Positions 48,778-57,137 are shown, counted from the stretch's first letter. The stretch: 64,000 nt of DNA from Moritella sp. (GCF_013215705.1 NZ_JABSQR010000005.1:186001-250000), one strand, 5' to 3'. Translations and numbers: made by a program. Notes: generated by a model from the sequence alone, not told the origin.

Positions 48778-48973
48778 TTGGTTTGATGATCCTTTGTTTG
48801 TTAAAACCCCGAAGGGGTCAGCACCAACCCCTTTCACACAGAGCATGGAACAAGATCTTTCAGATTGGCTACAGATAAGTCGCCAACTTCTGGAAAAACA
48901 TAGCTGTGATTCGCCAAAAGGCATTCAATTTGATTTCTGCGGTAATGCCACTATCTTAGGATGTGTCCCTTAG
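48761..48973 (+). CDS. Possible 70-residue soluble protein of unknown function
   Basis: The frame overlaps the preceding hydrophobic ORF by 17 nt and begins MKRSRDWFDDPLFVKTP; the middle part (SMEQDLSDWLQISRQLLEKH) is a likely amphipathic helix. Codon use is unremarkable and no ribosome site stands out. I do not recognise it. It may be the second half of a decayed two-gene unit. Confidence 0.3.
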   Translation: MKRSRDWFDDPLFVKTPKGSAPTPFTQSMEQDLSDWLQISRQLLEKHSCDSPKGIQFDFCGNATILGCVP

Positions 48974-49053
48974 ACCGATGATTTAGCGAACGGCTCCTAG
49001 TTAGAGGTAAAGATTCAATCTATTTAGGCAATAAAATGTGTCACGTCACGTTA

Positions 49054-49073
49054 TGTTATGTTATAACATAACA
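49054..49073. promoter_or_regulatory. Candidate Zur box
   Basis: A perfect 20-bp palindrome, TGTTATGTTATAACATAACA, contains the TGTTAT/ATAACA core of gammaproteobacterial Zur sites. It lies 49 bp before the start codon of the zinc-chaperone-like lipoprotein, which strongly supports zinc-dependent repression. Confidence 0.7.
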
Positions 49074-49121
49074 CTTACCTGGTAGATCAGTAAAATCATC
49101 TTACAAAGACAAGGAACACCA

Positions 49122-50432
49122 ATGCAATCTTCTTCGATGGCAGTGAAACTAACAATGCTCTCTCTCATAATGTCTGCTCTCATTTTATCTGGATGTAACA
49201 ACGAAAATTCATCTGCAACAACAACCTCTACAACCAAAGCAGAATTATCCATTAGTGATTTTTCTCGTTTAGCAATACAAGAGGCCGAAAAGAATATGGT
49301 CTATATAGTCAATGCAGAAAATATGGACCCACTTGGTCAAATGGCTTTACAAAATGTACCATCGGCGCTAAGAACCAGCCCGTTAGGTCGATATGTACTT
49401 GCTTTTCAAAGAGAGGAAAATCTAATTGAAATAATCGACAGTGGTGTAATTTCAAAAAACCATGGGGATCATGTGCATATCACGACTGAAGCTCCTAATC
49501 TCTTGTCAGTCCAGTATAGCGGTATTAAGCCTACTAATTATGATTTGTCTAATGGGGAGGTATCCGTATTTTTTGACGGAAATGGAGACAGTGGGGAAGG
49601 AGCCGAGTTTCGAATTTTAAATGACGCTTCCATTGGTGCCGGAGACATTATTGCACAACATACATTTGGTTATTCGATGCGTGGAACGTCTCAAATATTA
49701 GGAAATATGCTCTTCACTGGTATTGTTTGGGGTCAGGTAGAAGGTAACCTCCCTGATAGCGTTTTATGGATGGAACGTCATGGTACTCATTTTCATGGCC
49801 AAGGTGTTTTTCCTGAAACGTGTCCTGATTTGAACGGCAGCGCTCAAATAGAAAGCCAAGTATTTTTTGCATGCGGTGATGGTATCGTGGCTATTGAACA
49901 GAGCAATGAAGATCAATGGGACGTTAGCAGTCGCAAGTTAAATTACCCAGCTGAATTTGAGGTAGGTTCGAGGATTAAGCATCTTGTTGGATTAAGACAC
50001 GCCAATACAATATTAGCAATAACAGATGAGTATCAGATGTTTTTTTTACAAGATAACGAACTTGTTGAGTTATCTTGGAAAGAAAATTCAGATGATAGTA
50101 TATTAGGTTTCACTGCAACAGAAGACGGGTTTATTGTCGTGACATCTCAGGGTGAAATGCGAATTTTTGATGCTAGCAATAGTTTTGAATTAAGCTATAG
50201 CATAGCTCTGTGGGAATCCGTTCCAGAATTCGGTGAAATTACTGGGGATGACCTCCCCGTACAAATAATTAAAGACAAACGTAATGGAAACATATTTGTT
50301 ACCGATACGATTAATCAGTTAATACTGGAAGTAAGCGATTCATCCCCCCAACAGGTGGTCGCACACCAATTAAGTTACAAACCGGGTAAAATTGCGTGGT
50401 TAGGTTCTACACAAGCAGATGTTAAACACTAA
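49122..50432 (+). CDS. AztD-like zinc metallochaperone, lipoprotein form
   Basis: The 436-residue protein has a lipoprotein signal (LTMLSLIMSALILSGC, lipobox Cys25) and a Ser/Thr-rich linker, then a seven-bladed-propeller-like body. Zinc-binding candidates are the HGDHVHI motif (His114, 117, 119) and HGTHFHG (His220, 223, 225). Two cysteines in ETCPDLNG and FFACGDGI match the AztD disulfide region. AztD delivers zinc to the periplasmic binding protein AztC, but no aztABC genes are nearby. Known AztD proteins are soluble periplasmic; here the lipobox predicts membrane attachment. The AAGGA ribosome site and the Zur-like palindrome support the start. Confidence 0.78.
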   Translation: MQSSSMAVKLTMLSLIMSALILSGCNNENSSATTTSTTKAELSISDFSRLAIQEAEKNMVYIVNAENMDPLGQMALQNVPSALRTSPLGRYVLAFQREENLIEIIDSGVISKNHGDHVHITTEAPNLLSVQYSGIKPTNYDLSNGEVSVFFDGNGDSGEGAEFRILNDASIGAGDIIAQHTFGYSMRGTSQILGNMLFTGIVWGQVEGNLPDSVLWMERHGTHFHGQGVFPETCPDLNGSAQIESQVFFACGDGIVAIEQSNEDQWDVSSRKLNYPAEFEVGSRIKHLVGLRHANTILAITDEYQMFFLQDNELVELSWKENSDDSILGFTATEDGFIVVTSQGEMRIFDASNSFELSYSIALWESVPEFGEITGDDLPVQIIKDKRNGNIFVTDTINQLILEVSDSSPQQVVAHQLSYKPGKIAWLGSTQADVKH

Positions 50433-50520
50433 TTTTAGGCCAAATCTGACCGTTATCCATTTTTTATGCGCTGTCTGTCAGATTAAATTTTGGTTGAAAA
50501 CTGTAGTGGTTCATTGAAGC

Positions 50521-50544
50521 AAGCCTCCTAATTGGAGGCTTTTT
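50521..50544 (+). terminator. Terminator of the AztD-like gene
   Basis: The stem AAGCCTCC/GGAGGCTT with a 5-nt loop is followed by TTT. Rho-independent form. Confidence 0.88.
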
Positions 50545-50790
50545 AGATCTAGGGCTAAAATAGACCCTGTACGGCCAATTGAACATAAAGACGATTATGT
50601 ACAACAACATAGACCCCCACTGTAGGTCCCAGTCATTTCACTACTCAGGCAAAAAGTTCTATTTAACGCTTATTTTACCTCTTTAAAACCAATTTCAACC
50701 CGTAATTCTAGATGGATCATTTTGCACTGTATTAGGCGACAATTAACTTGTCCGGTCGGCCAAAGTAGTTGACGTCTAATATGCACTGTT

Positions 50791-50973
50791 ATGGTGAATC
50801 TCACTTTCACGTTAATTTTGATTGGAAAGCTTGTTTCTAATGCTTTTGTAATATGGGATACAAGTCGCTACAGGGGCAAAATCGCGTGTGCAGTTGTGAT
50901 ATGGAAAATCACTCCAATCCCTCACATGCGAAAATATATGGAAAATCGATATGCACATATTATGGCAGCGTAA
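50791..50973 (+). CDS. Short hydrophobic ORF overlapping a repeat copy
   Basis: The 60-residue product reads MVNLTFTLILIGKLVSNAF followed by a basic Arg/Lys/Tyr-rich tail (RKYMENRYAHIMAA). It has one probable membrane helix. Its last 14 codons coincide with the beginning of the first 75-bp repeat copy. It recalls the short hydrophobic ORFs common in Vibrio integron cassettes, but I cannot confirm a family. No strong ribosome site; coding status is uncertain. Confidence 0.4.
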   Translation: MVNLTFTLILIGKLVSNAFVIWDTSRYRGKIACAVVIWKITPIPHMRKYMENRYAHIMAA

Positions 50974-51009
50974 TAACTCTAAGCCATAACGGGGCAATTT
51001 TGAGTTAGC
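50932..51009 (+). repeat. Repeat family, copy 1 (about 75 bp)
   Basis: The core contains TATATGGAAAATCGATATG, then AACTCTAAGCC, GGGGCA and GAGTTAG at fixed spacing shared with the copies at 52986, 57138 and 61818. The right part of this copy opens a long imperfect hairpin (CTCTAAGCC...GGCTTAGAG, inner stem GAGTTAGC/GCTAACTC, ending near 51050). Confidence 0.75.
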
Positions 51010-51102
51010 AAGGCAAGCTAACTCATTCTTGGACAAAACTGGCTTAGAGCTTGAGCTTTAAACAGGACAGTTCAGATTACAGAAAGTATGGTGAAGCTGA
51101 GA

Positions 51103-51196
51103 TTAATGCCCGCTTAAGCGGACAAATATTGTTGGCTATAATTGTGTAGCAAAGCGAAACAGCCAACTGTTTTTGTTCCGTTTAAATGCCTAATTA
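51103..51196 (-). other. attC-like site of an integron cassette (copy 1)
   Basis: On the minus strand the arms CATTTAAACGGAACAAA and TTTGTCCGCTTAAGCGG pair imperfectly around the inner stem AGTTGGCT/AGCCAAC. The apical part TTTCGCTTTGCTACACAATT resembles the Vibrio/Shewanella type of integron attC, and the end reads GGGCATTAA where functional sites have GGGCGTTAG, so the recombination triplet is altered. It begins at the stop codon of the HExxH gene, exactly where a cassette attC should be. Confidence 0.65.
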
Positions 51197-51760
51197 TGTA
51201 GCATTTCGATCAAATGTATTACAAAGCTCATTTGCTACTGCCACATCAAGGGTTGGGTAGTGCTTTAATAATAAATTAGGAGTGAATTCTGAAATAACAG
51301 GTTCATCAACTCGCAACTTCTTAATTGCAAATTCATCAAGCTTGAGTAACTCACACACAAGATCATGAGCCAATTGATAGCTTTTTACTGAAACATTCTG
51401 AATATGGTTAAATTCCTGATGCACATAATCAATAGCAAATTTTGTTGCCAGTCCTTCCTCCAACACATTAGCTCCTCGTTTGCCAAGAGGTGACAGCAAA
51501 TGCACAGATTCATGAGCTAATTCGTAACAGCCACAAATCATGTCATCCTTTGAATGATTGCTTAACTGTATTGCTATATATTCACTTGAAAAAGGATACC
51601 AGACTTGAGGTCCATTTTCTTCAAACTCTATTCCTAAGACAGTAAAACTCTTATCTCTTTCGCCATAGATTAATTTAGACTTTTCTAACATATCGGCCAA
51701 GCGAGATGTTAGTGTCCAACTGTAACCAACAGATGTTTCATATGCTTCTAATACTCTCAC
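51194..51760 (-). CDS. HExxH putative zinc peptidase in an integron cassette
   Basis: The 188-residue protein has the zinc-protease motif H83-E84-S-V-H87 in CYELAHESVHLLS, followed by a candidate third ligand or helix glutamate in ANVLEEGLATKFAIDYV (Glu101/102). The rest is mostly helical, with no signal peptide. The spacing (about 14-15 residues from HExxH to EEG) fits small gluzincin/ImmA-like peptidases, but the family is not recognised. The gene fills the interval between two attC-like sites, with its stop in the downstream attC. Such cassette proteins are often toxins, antitoxins or phage-defence factors; that is inference. Confidence 0.7.
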   Translation of the reverse strand: MRVLEAYETSVGYSWTLTSRLADMLEKSKLIYGERDKSFTVLGIEFEENGPQVWYPFSSEYIAIQLSNHSKDDMICGCYELAHESVHLLSPLGKRGANVLEEGLATKFAIDYVHQEFNHIQNVSVKSYQLAHDLVCELLKLDEFAIKKLRVDEPVISEFTPNLLLKHYPTLDVAVANELCNTFDRNAT

Positions 51761-51787
51761 GCTTAAACACTCCTGATGCTACCAACT

Positions 51788-51868
51788 GCATTTAAAGCGG
51801 CTAAGTAGGGGTTGGCTAAAATGTGTTGCGCAGCGAAACCGAGTCAACTTTACGTGTCCGCATTAAAA
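51788..51868 (-). other. attC-like site of an integron cassette (copy 2)
   Basis: On the minus strand, TTTAATGCGGACACGTAAAG pairs imperfectly with CTACTTAGCCGCTTTAAA around AGTTGACT/AGCCAACC. The loop CGGTTTCGCTGCGCAACACA closely resembles copy 1 (TTTCGCTTTGCTACACAA). It starts 5 bp after the stop of the membrane-protein gene, the normal cassette position. Confidence 0.62.
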
Positions 51869-51872
51869 ATAT

Positions 51873-52607
51873 TTATTCTTTTTCACTGTTTGTATTTGGC
51901 ATCATAGCAGCTGCACCAGTATTGTTACTTTGCGCTGCGGCCTGTGAATGAGTACTTGATTGCAAACTTGCTGCGCCCTGAAAGCTATCACTTAAGCTAG
52001 TAGCTTGTTGATAGCTTTTTGTTAAATCAACAGCTTGGGTAAAACTCTCATTTGTTGGTATAGCACTTGTTTCAAGTGTATTATTGATATTTATGTCTTT
52101 AGTCATTTCTTTTTCGCCTTGTACAAAAAGTGTAGATGAAGTCGATACACCTAAGCATACCGACATTATAATTGCTAGATAGAATGTTCTTATAGCCCAT
52201 GAATCCAATTGCTTTAAAACATGTTGCTTTACTTTTACATCTTTTTCTTGCGCCAAGTCCACTATAAAATCTGCATTTTTTCCAAATAGTGAAATAATAC
52301 AAAAAATTGAAATTAAAAAACCTAATATAGCGACAGAAAAAAATATCATATCGTAATATTCTAGGCTGTCAGATAGCTTTAACAAAGTTATTAAAAAGCC
52401 TATCCCTGCCACCGAAAGAGTTAAAATACTTTTATCTTTCTCCATTGTGGTGTTATAGAAAGATGAATAAGACTGACTTTTAAACTCAACAGCGTATAGC
52501 CTTTGCAAATCCTGATCAGAAATACTATTTTCTATTTTCTTTGACTCACAACTTTCGGATTTTTCTTCTTTGGCTTCTTTATTGATAACCTTACAGAAAA
52601 TATTCAC
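51873..52607 (-). CDS. Three-helix membrane protein with Gln/Ser/Ala-rich tail
   Basis: The start chosen is the GTG at 52607, four bases after a perfect AAAGGAG; the open frame continues 24 codons upstream without support. The 244-residue protein has a charged N-terminal region and three membrane helices (SILTLSVAGIGFLITLLKL, a second in FFSVAILGFLISIFCIISLF, a third in FYLAIIMSVCLGVSTSS). Its C-terminal 60 residues are low-complexity, with repeated SxQxAxSL units (SYQQATSLSDSFQGAASLQS). It occupies an apparent integron cassette before attC-like copy 2. I do not recognise the family; helix layout and length recall small effector-like membrane proteins of defence systems, which is inference. 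Confidence 0.65.
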   Translation of the reverse strand: MNIFCKVINKEAKEEKSESCESKKIENSISDQDLQRLYAVEFKSQSYSSFYNTTMEKDKSILTLSVAGIGFLITLLKLSDSLEYYDMIFFSVAILGFLISIFCIISLFGKNADFIVDLAQEKDVKVKQHVLKQLDSWAIRTFYLAIIMSVCLGVSTSSTLFVQGEKEMTKDININNTLETSAIPTNESFTQAVDLTKSYQQATSLSDSFQGAASLQSSTHSQAAAQSNNTGAAAMMPNTNSEKE

Positions 52608-52805
52608 ATAACTCCTTTGGATGCCGATACTGAACTGAATAAATATAACGTTTGTATAGTAGGGAAAATCATTCACCATCTCGACGAGCTGTTAACACAT
52701 TGAAAATAACATTATATCTGGAATCATTTTATTATCGATGTCTAACAAATCGAAACGTCTTGAAAATTATTTTGTTAGTCTTATAAGTGATAAGTAAGAC
52801 TAGCT

Positions 52806-52955
52806 ATGCAGCTGATTGTATTGGTATTAATTTTCACTGGCAAGATAAACGTGATTGTCTTTTATGAATCTGAGACTGCTTTAACCAAAATACCAATAAC
52901 ACTGTATAAAATCATCAATCGCACCGCTTCTATTAAGCACAAATATACTCAGTAA
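52806..52955 (+). CDS. Short hydrophobic ORF overlapping repeat copy 2
   Basis: The 49-residue frame reads MQLIVLVLIFTGKINVIVF and then SETALTKIPITLYKI with a basic end. The same ETA-x-T-x-IPITLYKI peptide is encoded at the corresponding place of the repeat at 61.7 kb. Conservation at the nucleotide level is as strong as at the protein level, so it may be only a by-product of the repeat. No clear ribosome site. Confidence 0.3.
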   Translation: MQLIVLVLIFTGKINVIVFYESETALTKIPITLYKIINRTASIKHKYTQ

Positions 52956-53135
52956 AATTAAAGTTGCGAAGGTTTAAACATAAACAAATGTATGGGGAAT
53001 TGTCATGAACAAAATATGAATGAGTAGAAGATCTAACAAGGAAAGGGCAAAGATGAGTTAGCTAAGATCTCGCTGACTCAGAGATGGGCATAATGAGTTA
53101 TAGTGGCCGACTATACAGATTCACTAGACAAGCAG
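52871..53135 (+). repeat. Repeat family, copy 2 (long form, about 265 bp)
   Basis: The copy begins TGAGACTGC, contains AAATACCAATAACACTGTA, then the common 75-bp core at 52986-53061 (TATGG...GAGTAG...TCTAA...GGGCA...GAGTTAG), and ends in CACTAGACAAGCAG. The whole length aligns with 61711-61965 in the same order and orientation. No transposase and no clear terminal inverted repeats are seen. Confidence 0.75.
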
Positions 53136-53284
53136 GACTAAGATCTGGCTTATAAAATTAAACTAGTAACGATTCTTTATTTCTATTTTTTTTAGTTAAT
53201 ACAGATATTTACCTTACTTTTAAAACGTGCCATAGTACCGTTGATTACTTTTCCTTTCGCCATACTATTTTAAGATATATAGCA

Positions 53285-56200
53285 ATGACTCAAATCGAAC
53301 CCACTTCTGATTCAAAAATAGATATTAAATACTGCTCCCTGACACCTATGATAAAAGATGGTAAAAGTATGGAACCATACTTTTCTTCGTTTGACTTTGC
53401 ATTCTCTGATAATGATGTAAGAAATATCGCTGTAACTGGACCTTACGGTGCAGGAAAAAGTACTGTCATACAATCTTATCACTCTAAGCGTAACAAAGAA
53501 GATTATATTAACGTCTCCTTGGCAGGGTTTGATATAGCAAAAACCGAGAAAGAGAAGCCAGATAACATGAGAGAGGTAGAACTAAGCATTCTGCAACAAA
53601 TACTTTATAAAGTTGATCGTAAAACTCTACCAGACTCTCGAATAGAACGCATCCAAAATAGAAATGATAAATACGTAAAAGACACATTTTATTCTTTGCT
53701 CTTGACCATACTGCCAGTGCTAATGTTACTAGCTCTGATATTCAACGCGAAGGTAATTGAGTATTTTCAATTTCCAACTGTTTGGGGGACAACGCTGAAA
53801 GAACACTCTATATCTTTCATTTTGACAACGCTAGTATTATTTGTTTGCTCACTTTATCGCATCACTCGTTCTGCATCACGAATCGGTTTTTTTGATCGGA
53901 AATTAAAGCTTAGTAAAATAACATTTCTTTCAGCTACAGCTGAAACGCAAGGACAAGAATCATCATCATTGCTTAATAATTGCTTGGATGAAATCGTGTA
54001 TTTTTTTGCTCGCTCAAAATACCAAACAGTTGTATTTGAAGACCTTGACAGATTAAATTCGTCTGAGATTTTTATAAAGTTGAGAGAATTAAACAAAATA
54101 ATTAATAACAGCCGTCTAAATGAAAAACCTATTCGCTTTATTTATGCTGTTAAAGATGACATTTTTCATGGTGCGGATGTAAAAACCAAATTTTTCGATT
54201 ACATTATTCCGATAGTCCCCGTGATGGATATGCGCAATGCTTACAGTATTCTTAAGTCAAAAATCGCTAATTTCCCAGATGCACACCAGCAGTGTTTACG
54301 TGGGGCGTCTCTTTATATACCGGATATGCGAACGCTCCAAAATATTGTTAACGAATATAATTTATTCATGCCCATCGTAGGCGGATATTCTAACAAAGAC
54401 AAACTTTTCGCCTTGATTTTTTATAAAAATCTATTCGCACTCGATTATAACTTGGTCGACAAAAAGCTAGGTATTCTGTATTCCTATATGCATGATTTTC
54501 GAGTGCGTAAGTTACATATAGTGTACTTCGGACAACTAGAAACCCAACTAAGCGATCTTGAAAATAAGCTAGAGAGAATTCGAGACGAATTACATTCCAC
54601 TCCAGCAGATCTGCGAAATGAATTACTGTGCCGTTTTATTCCTAAATCAATACGCCCTCACTATAATTTTTACACACTAGGACATAGCAGGGAGGCAATA
54701 ACAGCAGATAGCTTGGTGAGCAATGAAGAATCCTTCATCGAATTTTGTTCAAACTCAAATAAAATGTATTTCGGACATAATAGCCAAAATAATCTAGTTA
54801 AGTTGAATGTTAATGACATAAATCAGATCATGGACGAATATAATAAACGAGTTGAGCTGGTTAGAGAAAGTAAAGAAAAGGTATTAAGTCAAACTCAACA
54901 AGAAATAGCACATGTTCGAGAGGAGATCAGTAAGCGTAATGCGATTTCGCTAGCCGAATTAACGAAATTAAATGGCAGAGAAAAGTTTGACGTATTAGCC
55001 ACGGATTACATCAAAGATATAAAAGATACGAATATCTTGTCTACAGAACAAGAAAATACGGTGCTGGCCAGTCTTAAATACGGTGGTCTTGATGCCCTGT
55101 ACTACTTAATTACAAATGACTACTTGATGCAGGACTTCATGATGTATCGGTCCATTTTTTATAAGGGCTCACTCACCGAAGAAGATTACGAGTACATCAA
55201 ATCCGTTGGTATTCACGCAAGCCACACTCAAGTTAACAATAACTTTGTGCTTCAAAATATCGCTGGGGTGACTAGAGATCTCATTGAGAATAATTATATT
55301 CACCGAGATGGGGCTCTTCACCACCAAGTTATTTCTTACCTTATCCATAATAATGAAACCGTTCTAACTGATGTTATCAACCATTTATTCACCCGAAGCA
55401 CGAGTGATATTTTATCATTTATCAGCATCTTATCGAACAAATTTGAAGATCCAGATAATTTTGATCGTTTTATTTCCGGTGCATCACAGCGTGGTGCAAC
55501 ACAAGACAGGCTCCTTGATGTTTTAACTAACTGTGAATCGGTTTCTATACAAACACGTATTATTACGTCTCTAATGACCCAAGCAGATTTACAGCAAACT
55601 CAAAATAAAGAGAAGTTTAAGCAATACATTGAGAATTGTGGCTGGAAGCTCATTAATGAACTGCAAACATCGCAAGTGAAGCCCTTTATGGATAATGCAA
55701 AGGTTCTTGATGTTTTATACGATCGTGTTGCTGAAGCCACAAACGATGCCGAGAAAGCGGCGGCTAATTATCTTGCTGACAACAATATGTATATAATTGA
55801 GAAAACAACTTTCAGTAATATCGTCTCCGCCAAAATTGCTCAAACAGAAATTTCATCTCAAGACGTCAAAAATCGTCCTTGGTCTTTACTTCAAGAGTAC
55901 AAATTAGAAACAATACTTAACTACGTAGAAGTAAACATTAACAAATTTGTGAAGGATATTTTTATCTCATCAGATGATGACAGCGAGAGCGTCCTTACGA
56001 TGCTCAATAATAGTGATGTTGATATATGCCTCAAGGCTGACATCGTTAGTCACATGACCTTTAACTTTAAAGATCATAATGCTGTTTCTGACAATGTTGA
56101 AGTTGAAATAGATTGTAACTTATTGACCTTGCATGATCTCCTATACCAACATGACAGAATTATTCCCAACTGGTCATCTTTGTCAAAATACGTAATCAGT

Positions 56201-57049
56201 AACTGCGATCATAATGTCTTGCGTGATTATTTAATCCTGCATGCAGAGGTGTTATCTACCTCGGATAGTTCTCTGGCGTCACCTGAAGTGACGGAAGAAG
56301 TTTACCTCAAGATCGTGTGCGATGATAAATTGCAAGATGTTACTTATCAGCTCATTACCAAGCTTTTAAATATCCCCTATGCATTATTTGATGATAATAT
56401 TTCGGTTCTAAATTTAAAACGATTAATCGATAACGGTAAATTACCGCTTGAAAAAGATGCCTATCTTCATCTTCTTACTCACCTAACGACTACCTCCGAT
56501 TGCACTGAATTCCTATTGTTCTGGTTTAAAAAATATCAAGAAGAATTAGAGACAGATCTACATTTCTATTTTAGAAAGGCAGATGACAACGAACTCTTTT
56601 CACAACTATTCCAAAAGGCCATTACCGAAAATAAATTCAGCGATGCATTTAGTGCTGACCTTTTAAATAAACTGATCAACCACACCGAATTATCTATTCT
56701 GGATGGTATTGATTTGCCCCAAGGTGTCTTGAATAGTGTTTTATCTTCATCGAATAGTGACAAGCTAAAACTAGCATTACTGACTCGATATGTTGGTTAT
56801 GGGCACGGTAAAAAAGAAGAATTGCAAAAATTACTGAATCATCTAGATGAAAAAGAATTGAAAAAAATATTCATTAATAAAAAGACGGCAATTCTCCAGA
56901 CCGATATGCCTTCTGAAGTTATTGATTTTCTATCAACTCTTAAAGATCGGGACTTAATCAACGAATACGATGATAAAGGAAATGGAAGAATTTCTGTGAA
57001 AGTCAGTTACACCTTCAAGCCACAAAAAATGTTAACAAAACTTTTATAA
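53285..57049 (+). CDS. Membrane-anchored YobI/KAP-like P-loop NTPase
   Basis: The 1254-residue protein starts with a short lead (CSLTPMIKDGKSMEPYF) and an NTPase core: Walker A TGPYGAGKST (residues 51-60), Walker B TVVFEDLDRL (248-257) and a sensor-like strand IRFIYAVKDDIF (283-294). Two hydrophobic helices (about 137-154 and 177-191) interrupt the core, as in KAP-type NTPases, and place it at the membrane. The remaining 900 residues are alpha-helical, with a coiled-coil-like stretch near 520-560 and HEAT-like helical pairs. The layout matches YobI-type P-loop NTPases, implicated by comparative genomics in bacterial conflict. There is no adjacent partner on the same strand; the function is unproven. 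The ribosome site is weak. Confidence 0.8.
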   Translation: MTQIEPTSDSKIDIKYCSLTPMIKDGKSMEPYFSSFDFAFSDNDVRNIAVTGPYGAGKSTVIQSYHSKRNKEDYINVSLAGFDIAKTEKEKPDNMREVELSILQQILYKVDRKTLPDSRIERIQNRNDKYVKDTFYSLLLTILPVLMLLALIFNAKVIEYFQFPTVWGTTLKEHSISFILTTLVLFVCSLYRITRSASRIGFFDRKLKLSKITFLSATAETQGQESSSLLNNCLDEIVYFFARSKYQTVVFEDLDRLNSSEIFIKLRELNKIINNSRLNEKPIRFIYAVKDDIFHGADVKTKFFDYIIPIVPVMDMRNAYSILKSKIANFPDAHQQCLRGASLYIPDMRTLQNIVNEYNLFMPIVGGYSNKDKLFALIFYKNLFALDYNLVDKKLGILYSYMHDFRVRKLHIVYFGQLETQLSDLENKLERIRDELHSTPADLRNELLCRFIPKSIRPHYNFYTLGHSREAITADSLVSNEESFIEFCSNSNKMYFGHNSQNNLVKLNVNDINQIMDEYNKRVELVRESKEKVLSQTQQEIAHVREEISKRNAISLAELTKLNGREKFDVLATDYIKDIKDTNILSTEQENTVLASLKYGGLDALYYLITNDYLMQDFMMYRSIFYKGSLTEEDYEYIKSVGIHASHTQVNNNFVLQNIAGVTRDLIENNYIHRDGALHHQVISYLIHNNETVLTDVINHLFTRSTSDILSFISILSNKFEDPDNFDRFISGASQRGATQDRLLDVLTNCESVSIQTRIITSLMTQADLQQTQNKEKFKQYIENCGWKLINELQTSQVKPFMDNAKVLDVLYDRVAEATNDAEKAAANYLADNNMYIIEKTTFSNIVSAKIAQTEISSQDVKNRPWSLLQEYKLETILNYVEVNINKFVKDIFISSDDDSESVLTMLNNSDVDICLKADIVSHMTFNFKDHNAVSDNVEVEIDCNLLTLHDLLYQHDRIIPNWSSLSKYVISNCDHNVLRDYLILHAEVLSTSDSSLASPEVTEEVYLKIVCDDKLQDVTYQLITKLLNIPYALFDDNISVLNLKRLIDNGKLPLEKDAYLHLLTHLTTTSDCTEFLLFWFKKYQEELETDLHFYFRKADDNELFSQLFQKAITENKFSDAFSADLLNKLINHTELSILDGIDLPQGVLNSVLSSSNSDKLKLALLTRYVGYGHGKKEELQKLLNHLDEKELKKIFINKKTAILQTDMPSEVIDFLSTLKDRDLINEYDDKGNGRISVKVSYTFKPQKMLTKLL

Positions 57050-57059
57050 GTAAACCAGA

Positions 57060-57085
57060 AGTGGTCAGTAATCTGGCCACTATTT
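57060..57085 (+). terminator. Candidate terminator of the NTPase gene
   Basis: The stem AGTGGTC/GGCCACT (one G-U pair) with an 8-nt loop is followed by ATTTT, 11 bp after the stop. Confidence 0.6.
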
Positions 57086-57137
57086 TCGATTCATTTCTGT
57101 AAATCATGTGATAGGAAAGTCGATTCCTAACATTAGT

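Larger units (their letters stand above)
48103..49121. other. Gene-poor stretch before the zinc lipoprotein
   Basis: About 1 kb. The left 380 bp is AT-rich and empty apart from the receptor promoter. Then come fragmentary short ORFs (48491-48973) that do not resemble known proteins. The right end carries the Zur-like palindrome. Confidence 0.5.
52608..53284. other. Intergenic region holding repeat copy 2
   Basis: About 680 bp. It contains an inverted pair ATTGGTATT (52823-52831)/AATACCAAT (52890-52898), a 49-codon ORF, and the long repeat copy. The NTPase promoter must lie at its right end, where the sequence is very AT-rich. Confidence 0.6.

Noticed and set aside
50978-51052. Long imperfect hairpin (CTCTAAGCC...GGCTTAGAG) as a third attC site
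   Set aside because: The arms pair, but the recombination core sequences and the apical region shared by the two accepted sites are absent. Its left half is the common repeat core, so it is treated under the repeat family.
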